This document shows, piece by piece, positions 45,656-57,107 of a DNA stretch of 64,000 nucleotides. Source of the DNA: Monilinia fructicola (lineage: Eukaryota; Ascomycota; Leotiomycetes; Helotiales; Sclerotiniaceae). Both the position numbers and the translations under genes were made by a program. The stretch covers positions 1,917,001 to 1,981,000 of the forward strand of contig VICG01000013.1 of NCBI GenBank assembly GCA_008692225.1. The letters are read 5' to 3'. Within the stretch, counting starts at the first letter, position 1; each line of letters opens with the position of its first letter. The notes beneath the pieces were generated by a model. The model worked only from the letters and a program-made list of their open reading frames with translations, had not been told where the DNA came from and searched no databases.

Positions 45656-47434
45656 ATGTCTTCTGATAAACTCGGTCAATCTCTCGATGAGATTCTTGCA
45701 ACTCAAAGAGCAACAGGTACTGGCCGTGGTGGTCGTGGCAATGGTCGTCGTGGTGGTCGTGCTTCAGGTGGACGCAACGCTACCGCAGCTCCTGTTGGAG
45801 GTGTATCGAAGAGTAAGAAGCCCATCAAGGGTTCAACCAAGGCCACACCAACTGGACCTTCTGGTGGAAATGTCCCATCTCGCATTGTTGTGAGCAACTT
45901 GGTATGTTGACCTTACCATGATGTACCTCGAGCGTTAAGTGCTAACCATTTTATGTCAGCCATATGATGTGACGGAGCAGCAAATTAAGGTATGTTACCG
46001 ATAAGGTTATCATGACCTTAAGGAACTTTTGTCGATATTTTTACAAGATATTTTTACGATCCGTCGAAGTTGGTTTGAGGTTTTGGCTCTAAGATGACCT
46101 ATCCCTATTTCCATCAAAAAGTCTCTCTTCATACCTTTGCTCGCACATAGCTTGATGCATTGGTAGGATTGAAGTTAGACTCGTCAGATTGCATAAGACC
46201 AAAGATTCCCTGGTTGCCTGGCAAGCTCCCAAAATCGAACTTGGCGCAGACGAATGATGGCGTGTCTTCTATGACTGGCATGTCATTACATGACGAGACC
46301 TAAATAGAGATTTGTGCGTGAGGGCAAGATAGAGGTTCAGCGAGCGCAGTGGTTGAGCAAACACAGCATAGCACAGCACACAGCACAGCACGGTGATTTA
46401 TCTTTCGATGATCGATCACGAATACTTCATTACTTCTTCGATTGGAAGAAATATGCACGTATCTTGTGTTTATGCGCAAAACTATTAAACCCTATACACG
46501 ATGTCACAAGAGGCACAAATAGAGAACCCTTGTATATCTATGGCAATAGAGATAGGCGACTGGGCATGTCGATCCATCTACGATTTTCCCTTTCGAAGCG
46601 TTCGACCATCCTGGATTGAATACCGATACTGACAACACCACTAACGCTAACCGCTCGCTCGCTGGCTGCTTTCCATGAGAGTATGGGAATAAAGATACTC
46701 TTAAGCATTGCGAATACCTTTCTTTTTTGTGGACTGCCGACTTCGAAGAGTTTCCATGCTGTACTCCATTTTCAGTTACTAATACCATGTGTTTTAAATA
46801 ATTAGGAGTACTTCCACGAGGCCAAATTACACACCAAGACTGTACAATTAGTCTATGGCCCCAATGGAGTTAGCCGTGGTGAGGCTAATATCACCTTTCA
46901 TCGTCCAGGTGATGCTGCCGCTGCTGTATCGAGACTTAATGGTGTCAAGGTTGACAACAGAGCATTGAGGGTAATGTTTAATTATTTCTTGCTGCTATCG
47001 TGTGCGCATGCTAATCCTAAACAGGTTCAACTTCTTGTTGATGCACAGGCCGCTGCGGTTTTCGAAGAGAAAGTTGCTAAGAAACTCATGGATCGCATTT
47101 CAACTACACCAAAGTCACAACCAAAGTCTGCAGTACCCAACAAATCTAATGGCAAGGATCAGGGTGCGAAGAGAGGTGGAAAGAGAGGCTCCCGTGGTGG
47201 TAGTAATACTGCTCGCCCCACCAAGAAGACCGCCGAAGAAACTCGATTTGGAGATGGCAGATTATTGGGAGAGCGGAAATGCCGCCGGAGCCGAGGCCGG
47301 TGGTGACAACAACCAAGCTGCAAGTGGTGCTGCTCAGCCAGCTACTAATGGAGACGCAAATATGGATGACGAGATCTTGGTATGTATCAGATCATCTCAA
47401 TCAATTTATAAACATGCTAACTAAGTTTTAGTGA
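45656..47434 (+). CDS. YRA1: Yra1/ALY-type mRNA export adaptor
   Basis: RNA-binding adaptor of the TREX pathway that recruits the export receptor to spliced mRNA in the nucleus. Exons: 45656-45901, 45960-45989, 46806-46970, 47025-47379 and a final 47432-47434 that contains only the stop. The N-terminus (MSSDKLGQSLDEILATQRA) is followed by an RGG-rich region. A single RRM runs from RIVVSNLPYDVTEQQIK through GEANITFHRPGDAAAAV to VDNRALRVQL. The C-terminal UAP56-binding motif reads LDLEMADYW. One extra A in the run 47238-47241 breaks the frame; without it the total is exactly 266 codons including stop. The second intron is 816 nt, far above its neighbours. Confidence 0.9.
45990..46805 (+). other. 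816-nt intron of the Yra1-like gene
   Basis: Starts GTATGT and ends AATTAG. It contains a 101-codon open frame (46314-46619) and a short GCACA-rich tract at about 46358-46392. In budding yeast the YRA1 intron is also exceptionally long and is used for autoregulation; shared function here is inference. Confidence 0.75.
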
Positions 47435-48420
47435 TTCCCTTCTTGTTAATCTTAGAGAACACCAGGAGGAAGCAAGAAGCGAGATCGAGAACACTTACGC
47501 ACACCCAATACCACCTGCTTTACACTTATGTTGATTGTATTACTGCTACTTCCTCATGCTTTTGTTTCTGCGATTTCTTAGCTGGGGTTTCTTTTCTACA
47601 GTGGGGTGGCTAGGGTATGGGAGGGAGAAGATGACGAGTTACCGCACATAATGCTTTAACGATGATATTGATTGTTGATATCGAGGGCCGCTCACCTTTC
47701 AAATTGTATTCGAGTAATAGCGTCACAGGAATGGACATTTCCACGCATCCATAATTTCCTGCGTCCCAAATTTATGTGTAATTCATGGCCATGACTCAAA
47801 TCAATACCACCTTTTCATGGGTAATAAATTCTTGTCCCTTCCTCTTCGACCCACTACGATGTGTTCGGCACCATGAGCTAGTTATTCATTCATCGATTTG
47901 ATTAATGTTTCTTTCCTTTGCCTTCGATACCACATGAGTTAAACACATCTTGTAAGCAAAGCATCTCCAAGAGATTGGGGTTTGTAATGGGCAGGTATGT
48001 GTGTGTCAAATTCATATTTCAATGACGGAGATCTGTGGTAGTTGTGGCCATTGTATGATAGATAGATAGATGGATACATTCTTAGATCGCCCTGATATAA
48101 CGTTTATAACTTGAGATTTCATAATAACCTGAATGATTGAGAGCTTTCTCGGCGGAAATAAACAAAGGGGCATAGATTCGATATTCGTCCTTGCCTGATC
48201 TTGTTATCTGAGTGGCCGTGACCATGTTAATGTGTAGTGGTTTCGTATGACTTCGATCATCCTGTACCTACTGAGATGTTGTTGTCCGGCAAATGAAGTT
48301 TGATGTCCGTGCACTGACACCCGGCGCTAGCCTTGAGCTCACACTGGACAGCCTTGTATACTGAAGTTATCCTCTATGCAACTCTTCCTCAATCCGCTAT
48401 GAGTGCGATGAATTGTTGAT
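47435..48420. other. intergenic spacer
   Basis: No gene seen. A short GATA repeat lies near 48057-48072. Confidence 0.5.
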
Positions 48421-51400
48421 ATGGCCTTAACTTCTGTAAGATTACATCTGCCAATCTATATACAAATTGCTCACAGACATAGTGGAAAACATTCGACTTC
48501 TTCGAGGTCAGCCAAGTGAAACCTCCAGATGATGAGAGTATATCTTTCTTCGAGAATAACGAAGTCAGTTGCGTATGCTCCGGTTCCGAGAATCTGTTTG
48601 TTGGAAGCTATGATGGAAATGTGAGAATCTTGTCCTCGGGTTTCAAGGTTCTGCGAACATTTCAAGCACACGATGTCGGTTCGATCACACATATGAAACA
48701 AGTAGAAGGCACATCGTTGCTGGTCACAATAGCTGTGGGTGGAAATGTATCGTTCCGCAACATCAGGCGCTGATGTATTCTAGGAAGATTTATCACATGA
48801 ACCAGTTCTAAAAGTATGGGCATTGGACAAACCTGTGAAGAAGACAGGTCTACCAACATGTCAATCGTCCTTGAGCATTCAGAATGGGCGGAAACAGTTT
48901 CCTGTCAGTGGCACATTTGACGACTTGGTTTAAGTGCTAATAGAGTTCAGATATCCGCATTCACTGCAATGGATGATCTTTCACAATTGGCTGTGGGGTT
49001 TGGAAATGGAGCAGTGACCGTCATAAGGGGAGATTTGATCCATGATAGGGGAGCCAAGCAAAGAACAGTACATGAATCCGAAGAACCGATTACTGGACTT
49101 TCATTTCGAGAGGAAGATCGACTCATCAATTTGTATGTCGCTACAACTTCACGCCTTGTGAAGCTCGTCATCTCGGGAAGAGGTCAGGGTCAATCAGCTC
49201 GACCTGTTGAAGATTCCGGATGCGGTGTTGGGTGTATGACAGTGGATAAAAAGAATAGTGATATATTGGTAGTCCGAGACGATGCTATCTATTACTACAG
49301 GGTTGATGGAAGAAATTCATGTTATGGCTACGATGGTCCGAAGAGCCTGGTAGCAGTATATGGGGATTATGTTGCAATAGTTTCGCCTCCCGCAACATCA
49401 AGTGCAACGAAATCCAGTACCCTTCGACGATTTGGCGGTGCTCATGCAGATGATTTGTTCAACACGTCAACATTTACCTTATTGGACACCCGATTTGAAA
49501 TTTGTGGCTCACTCCGAATCATTAGTTTCACAGGTCAAAGACTTATTCATAATTTGGGGTGACCTCTTTACATTGACACAGGATGGAAAGGTTAGTCACC
49601 ATGGTAAATGTATTGATAGGAGCTGACCATAGAGTAGATACATCGTTACCATGAGAAACCATTACAGCAAAGACTCGAGACTCTATATCAAAGAAATCTC
49701 TACGTCCACGCTATCAATCTGGCTCAAAAGGCCGGTATGGATTCTAGGCAGCAAAACATGATTTTCCGGAAATCAGGAGACTTTTTATATCAGAAGGGAG
49801 ACTATGATGGTGCTATGCAACAATATCTCAAGGCCATCGATAGTACAGAGCCATCACAAGTAATCCGAAAAGTATGTTGGCACCCCTGCGTTTTCATATG
49901 GCTGTAGCTAACATTCTCAGTATCTTGATACTCAACGCATTCATAACTTGATTGAGTATCTTGAAGAACTTCATGAACATCACAAAGCAACAGCTGATCA
50001 TACTACTTTACTTTTGAACTGCTATGCCAAGCTCAAGGATATTGATAAACTAGAGAAGTTTATAAAATCTCCCGGAGATCTCAAATTTGACCTTGATACC
50101 GCTATCACAATGTGCAGACAAGGTGGATACTATGAACAAGCCGCATACCTTGCAACAAAGCATGGTGAACATGAATTAGTCGTGGATATATTAATTGAAG
50201 ACTCTAAAAGATACCAGATGCTTTAAAGTATATCTGGAGATTAGATCCTGATTCTGTCAGTCATTTCCTGCTGTTATTAGAAGAATATGCTGACTTCTAT
50301 CTTAGGCCTATCCGATTCTTATGAAATATGCCAGAGTTCTTTTGGAGCATTGTCCGAAGATACTACACAGGTCTTTATTGATTATTATACAGGGTGCTAC
50401 AGACCGACGAAAGATATCGTTATCACCTCCGGAGCTCCTGTACAACATGCTGGGTATGCTTCTGGTGCAGCTGGTGCAGCGGGTGCTGCCGTAACTGCTG
50501 TTGCGAATATGAGAGATCTGATCCCGCTTCCTTTTATGAACACATCTACTATAACTTCTCCAGCCACCATAGGAAATGTCAATTCTACACCTGCCAATGG
50601 TCAGGTTATTGAAGATCTCGAGCCCCTACCACCAGCTTATAGCCCCCCACAACCAAGGACTGCGTTCTCTTCGTTTGTAGATCATCCCGAAGAATTCATT
50701 GTGTTCTTGGAGGCATGTCTCAAAGAGCCAGGCTTAAAAGAACGTGATAAGATTGATCTGTACACCACGCTATTTGAAAATGTACCTACATAAATCAAAC
50801 GAAAAGAACGGACGAAATCGAGAAGAGTGGGAAGGTAAAGCGAAGAAACTTATTGAGGGCGAAGATATTCCAATTGATATCTCGAACGTACTTTTGCTTT
50901 CTCATCTCTCCGATTTTAAGGATGGCACGACTCTTGTTCGGGAACAAGCTGGTCTAAGCTTCGATATATTTCGATCAATATACTGCCGCGAAAGATACGC
51001 ACGGAGCGATCAAAGCTTTTGCGCAAGTATGGTCCTGAGGAACCGCAGTTGTATCCAGCAGCCTTGGCATATTTCACATCAGATCCAAGGATTCTTGAAG
51101 ATGCCGGTGACGAATTAGATGCTGTGTTAGAGAAAATCGACGCCGATGGACTTATGGCTCCTCTGCAAGTGATCCAAACCTTAAGCACTAACGCAGTAGC
51201 GACCATGGGTATGGTAAAAACCTACCTCCAACAGACTATTGAACGTGAACGCAAGGAAATTGCATCCAACCGTCCGCCTGATTAACTCCTATCGCACAGA
51301 CACCCAAACCAAACGTCAAGAAATCACTGAACTATCCTCCAAACCCCAAACATTCAACGCAACCCGGTGTTCTTTTTGCAGCACACAATTAGATTTCCCA

Positions 51401-51655
51401 CCGTCATTTCCTCTGTAAGCACAGTTTCCATCAAGATGCTTAAAGAATGATGACGAGGGCAATGTGGAAGGTGATTGTCCTACTTGTAAAAAGGAAAACG
51501 ATACGATCAAGGCGATTAGAAGGGCCCAAGATGAAAGTGCGGAGAGACATGATTTGTTTTTGGACGTCTGGGAAGAAGTGGAGACAAGTTTGGAACTGTG
51601 GCGGAGTTTTTTGGCAGGGGAGTTATGGAGGTTCCAGGGGTGGAATGAAGAGTAA
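48421..51655 (+). CDS. VPS11: VPS11, core subunit of HOPS/CORVET tethering complexes (many frame breaks)
   Basis: Vps11 (Pep5) scaffolds the HOPS and CORVET complexes that tether endosomes and vacuoles before fusion. Exons: 48421-48435, 48483-48734, 48784-48903, 48951-49590, 49638-49871, 49921-50255 and 50306-51655. The N-terminal beta-propeller begins MALTS-WKTFDFFEVSQVK. The clathrin-repeat region includes GDFLYQKGDYDGAMQQYLKA and EHELVVDILIEDSKRY. The C-terminal RING-H2 is recognisable (RCSFC, CKHSFH, GDCPTCKK) and the protein ends FQGWNEE. Single-base breaks fall near 49488, 50213, 50354, 50777, 50975, 51017, 51272, 51402 and 51432. Between them the family sequence is intact and no other stop interrupts it. 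Either the assembly is faulty here or the copy is a very young pseudogene; I favour the former, since the gene is normally single-copy. Confidence 0.9.
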
Positions 51656-52781
51656 GGATTAAGGCGATGGGAGATGGCGTGTTATGACATGATGGCTTTA
51701 GGTTGATATTAATATGAGATTCAGGTTCTAATTGACAATGGTGATATATATGGAGAGTCTATTCGGAACATCAAATATCTTCATGCCGTGGTAAGTTGTC
51801 GAGCTTTAATTGATTCAGGATAACCGTATGAACATGATGATTCTTTGCTTTTCTCTGTATCACCTCATTCTTGTTGGTCGAAGCCAAAATAATTTTCTCC
51901 AGCGCAGTGGGCTCGGCAGATTAATGAAATCGTGGTCGTTCGGATCCATTAGAGTTTCATTTCTTTTTGGCAAGTGGAGAGGAGTTGCTTCTCCATCTTT
52001 TTATGGCAGTGGGTTGTAGTTTGTACTCAAGAGTGTATACTGCCTAACGTCATTTTATTTAAATTAATTCTGTTCACATGCCAAGCACTTAAGAATCAAT
52101 CTATAACCACCGCCAACAAGCCAAACAATGCCTTTACCCTGGGGTAAAAGTTAATGAGCTGATCATTATTATGTAAAGTGAAGCTCCCTTTACCTCGATG
52201 TTAATTCGCTTAACAAGCCTTTTTGTACCACCACGCTTAAAACTTAATTGCAAATTGTATGGTGCAGAGCTAGGCTAGGGCTATGAAGATCTAGATAGAG
52301 CCTAAAGTTTCTCATTTCTCATGTTGTAGATTGTAGGGTCTAGTATTCTCGGGATCGATTTCGTTTGGTAGTCGTTGGTCATTTGATTGAGGGTGATGAC
52401 ATAATTCATTACCAGCATTTCACACCCAATCCTCACCAAACATGAGCCCCCTAAAACCATATCCCAAGGAATTCACATGAGGAAAGTTCTCATGTACGCA
52501 AGGACACCTCTGCTCTCACAGCATCAATCAATCATCCCTTTCCTCTTCAACCTCCCAACCATTCCCACCCATTAGCCAGGAGCGCTAACCGCACACTTGT
52601 CAGATGTGCCCTGCACCCATAATTCCCGACGTGCAACATAAGCTTTTCGGAGACTGGCAAGTGTGGATCTTTCGTCACCACAGAAAACCTATCCCATAAC
52701 CTTACCTACCCACCGGAGCTAAAGAGCCCGCCCATCGCCTCTCTCGCACCCGAGTCTTGGATGTTGTTGGCTTGTAAGGTC

Positions 52782-52833
52782 AGGCTTGTAATCCAGGAAT
52801 AAAGATGTGCAACCTAATATTTTCTGGGAGTCT
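52782..52833 (+). repeat. diverged direct repeat, copy A
   Basis: Starts AGGCTTGTAAT and contains AGATGTGCAAC and TGGGAGTC. Copy B with the same order of blocks lies about 530 bases downstream (53312-53359); a weaker third match with GTAGATGTGCAAC is near 53168. Confidence 0.65.
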
Positions 52834-53311
52834 GAGAGGTAGGTTTGTGGACTGGCGCAGGATTCTTGGGTTAGTGCAGTTCTGGCAACCTTATTTTGAA
52901 GGGACGCGATAGAGGCATGGATGGACTCGTTTTGTTTTTCGTCGGTGGAGAGGAGTTTGAGTGAGACTTGGTGGGGTGCTGCCTGTATTGTGAACGCGGA
53001 GATGTGCAAGGTGAGTTTGTGGTGAGTTTCTGAATGCTGGGAATTCAAAGCCAATCGAGAGTCGATCTATGGTTGTATACCTGCTATAGGGACTAGATAT
53101 GTTTAACCCTGCTCGTGGTTTCTGTGAACCTGTGCTTGTCAGGATGCAGCCTGCAATTGGATTTGTAGATGTGCAACAAATGACTTGTGGACTTCGTAAT
53201 GACGAATTTGACAGGGCATCTCACGTGTTTGTTGGGTTTTTTGAACTAATTATGTCACGCGATGGCTATTAGTGGTGGGTAGATGGAGAACTAGAATTGA
53301 CTTGTGGGTTG

Positions 53312-53359
53312 AGGCTTGTAATTTGAAGATAGAGATGTGCAACATCATCTTTGGGAGTC
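53312..53359 (+). repeat. diverged direct repeat, copy B
   Basis: Shares AGGCTTGTAAT, AGATGTGCAAC and TGGGAGTC with copy A in the same order and similar spacing. Probably an old local duplication or a degraded repeat family. Confidence 0.65.
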
Positions 53360-56300
53360 AGTGTGGGGTGGTTGCGTGTGTTGTTCACTTCCAACCTGGG
53401 ATTCTGTTCCTGCGTCTACTTTCCATGGTTGCCAATTACTTATTTATTTCACATAATGCGGCCAAGTGCAGAGCAATCGGTGCTTGTTTTATTTGGAGTA
53501 GTTGAGAGCGTTCAGGAGATGATCTCGCTGCGTGGCTTTTATGTGTGTGTGCTTGGAATAGTGGCAAATTAGTATTGTGGGTAAGAAATGAACGTTGATT
53601 TTAAGGGGTTAGTAAGGCGGCTACACGGCTGGAAATTTTGTTTGAAGTGGAAAGTAGTCTGAGGTTACGTGGCTATATATAGATGTGGTATCTAGCAGCT
53701 TTGCTCCAATTAGTTCAATGGGACAATTCCTAGACAAAGATTCATAGACTGAAGGAACAGAAATATGTCATACTTGAACTTTCAGTTCGGGGGTTGGCGT
53801 GTATTGGGAATGCTTCTATTGAAGCAATCGCAACTATCAAATTAGCTTCAATATTGAAATTTAAAACATGAATCGAATAATAATACAGTAATATCACAAA
53901 AGGTTCTTCAATAACCATGAAACGAGTAGACTCGATCAACACCTACATATCCCTTAGCACCGATGCTCTTGCCCAATGCAGCACTTCAATCCACTCGGGT
54001 CGCCTTACTCGATACAGCGACAGTGTTTTACTAAGTTTTTCCAGCACCCTTTGAAAAACAATGCATGTAGAGAGATATATCCTACCCCGTAATGTATGAA
54101 AACAGCTTGCTATCTCATCTGAGCTTCTAAAAGAGACACCATAGACTCGCGAATTTGCAATGGCCAGCCATACACACCGCCTCGATGCCAGGTTAAAGCA
54201 TTCCATGTTCTAAAAGCAAGGTACCAGGAAATCAAATAATCGTCTTGTGTTCTGATCAATGCTTATATGGTCAGCCATTTCCCTCGTTCTCGCAGTGTCG
54301 TTCTATTCAAGTCAGCAAAGTAATGCATTTGAGCCAAATTTCCATGCAGAGAACGATGGACATACTGTAAATCATTGTTTTCGTTTGAATATTCATCAAA
54401 ATTGGAGAATTTACCAATGATACACCCAGTGCCCAAATGGATTCATTGAATCAAATTGTCTAACTAGAGTAGTGAATAGCGTTCATTGGCCTTCAAACAT
54501 TTTGCAATTTGTTTCTCTCAATGCTCAAAGCCACCCTTCCACAGGCCGCCTTCTATTGTTTGTTTAGGACAGAATGACCCCTTGAAGTAATTTGCGTGTT
54601 CTACCAGTTCAGCTACTGCATCGGCTACCTCACCACTTATATCTCACCCGACAATGATAACGAATTTACCACCATGACATGGAACAGAGACATTGCATCC
54701 GAGTTAGAGGACGAGGAATTCTTTAGGCATCATTGAGACCCGCTATCGCGATTGTGATACTGTAATGCATTAGGATCCAAAATCGGGATTTATCTGTCTC
54801 AACAGTCGATAAGTGGATAGCGGCGGTTGCCATGAGCATCCAGAAGGAATGGATTTGGAAGCAAGGTTCATAGCAACATTATTATGGAATACTATATCTG
54901 TCGAATTCTCTGCAATAATAATAGAGGTTGATGTTGAGTATGATGTATCATTTCAACTCTTACTCTAGTGGACTCAAATTAAATCCAGGAGATATGGGGA
55001 GTTTGAGAGAGGATCCAATAGGGAATTACTGACGTATGACTAAAGCCTGAGATTGGAACTGCATTGTGCACTCCGTCTTGACAACGGGAGCAAATTGGAT
55101 GTATTTCATCACACTATATCTTCATACGTTATGAAATTGGAAAAAAAGAAGAAAAGGGACATTCTCTCGTCATGCTCTGTCAAGAACTCGGATCAATGAC
55201 GTGTTTGGTGAGATGGACGAGCAAAGCATAAGCACACATTAACTGCAGAGATGGTCTAACTGACTTACCGTCTCGCCTGCATGAGAACAACATTTGAGGT
55301 TTGTATGGGTTCGTCGCTGACGTTATAGGACGGGAGAACGAACCTCAGAGGTATGGAAGTTTATCAGATGACATCAAGTGATATTGTATGGTATAGATGA
55401 ACACGAAGGGATTCAGAGAAGAGACTACTCATGCAGTCCTGCAGGTGACCAGAATCGAAAGACCGGCGCGATGGTAGCGAGTAGAACCGAATTTACTCTG
55501 TATCTATGCTCAAAATTGAATAGCTCACGCGTACTACATCAAAGACTTTATTGATATGAGTATTCCGAATCTTGCAATTTATACTCGAGTATCGATATCG
55601 AGCAGAGTTTGTGTTGAAACGATAATTGCAAAGTAAACCTGCTCAATGAAAATAGTGATCTGAAGTGAAACTTCATTCTTGCTATCACGAATGAGTTGAT
55701 GGTGGTTCCTGCCATACGTAAATCACGTGTTAGAGGTGCTACCTCACGCTTTTCCAAAAATACACTAGTTGCTTTGTAATATTCTGCCATAAAATAAGGT
55801 TGGGCGGTGAAAATGGGACCGAAGTCAAGTTTGGAGTAGGTAGGTTGATGAGTTGTAAGCCTTTGATTCTTTCAATCTTTGATTTCTTGTGTATATCTTT
55901 CCAAGGTTCGCTATATTGCCATCAAGATAAGGAGAGAAGGTTGATATCTGTAGCCCAATGCCTTATATGGAAGACTGTGACCTGCACCGCAAGTTCCTTT
56001 CTTAAATGAGCGCACCTAACAATCTACGAGCTCGTTCTCTTGGAACCATCATCAACCACCATATGTTCAATACAATCTTCTCAGACTTCAGCTCGTGGTA
56101 TCATGCAACGAAGGTCTCCAAGTTTGATCATACTTGAAGCTTCCTTGCAAAATTGCTGGGTGTTAACCTTTCAGCCACAAATCTCCTCCAATCATGCTAT
56201 CATCTCTTAAGAAGATGCCTTGATTTACTTGGAGAAGCTTTTCTTCCAAGGCAAAGCAAACTTCGCTTGGACTATTGTGATGATATGCATCAGAAATTTG

Positions 56301-57107
56301 CCCCTGAATTGCTCTCCACGAAACGTTCGACCGAGCCTGAAGTGTCTCAGCAGTGTGCCAACTTTTTTAGCTTGTACACAGGTTGGCACAGTTAGAGTTA
56401 TGGCTCACGTCAGAAAGCGAAAAAGAAACTCCATCCCCTTTATAGATCCTATACCTCGACAGGATGTAGGATATAACGGTATTGATGCTGAACCAGAGAG
56501 TGGTGCAAAATACCAATCCAGACATCAGAAATGTTTTTCACTTCTAACCTTGAGTGTTGGACTTCCTGGGACGTAGGCAGATTTTGAGAACCCTATATCT
56601 CTTATATCACCAGTGTTTCATTATTGGAAGAGTCTGTCAATCGATGCATCAAAAGTCTCGATCGAATTGTCATAATTGAGTTGGTAATTTGATTTCCAAC
56701 CATCTATACTGAAAAAGGGCACAAGTTTACGCAAAGAAATAGTCTGACCAATTTATATTGACTACAAATACCAATACGCTCATCCCGTCCATTAAACTGG
56801 TTTGTCTCCCATTGCATAACCCATTTCATTAATTGGCAAATAAGGTCAATTAATGAAGGAGATGCATCCAAAAGTTGGATTTACAAACGCAAATTTTACT
56901 CCTTTGAACCTCTGACATCAAAGAGATAGATCATGTGAAGCTCCTCTTGACGCCTTTCAGAGCCTCCTAACAACACCCTAAATTCTTGATATCAAGAATA
57001 GAAAAAAGAAACCAGCATTGTTGAGAATATGAAACTCCTACACCAGACAAGCGCCTTCACTCCAGCCCCACAGGTCCTTGTTCCTCTCCATCGCCTCTAA
57101 CTCCTTA

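Larger units (their letters stand above)
51656..57107. other. 5.5-kb gene-poor region
   Basis: No gene supported. Short frames occur on both strands (for example 52719-53054 minus, 53272-53572 plus) without recognisable content. A diverged direct repeat of about 50 bases lies at 52782-52833 and 53312-53359. Confidence 0.5.

Noticed and set aside
51656..57107. transposon or virus-like remains in the gene-poor region
   Set aside because: I looked for long terminal repeats, reverse transcriptase or transposase motifs on both strands and saw none; only short diverged repeats were found.
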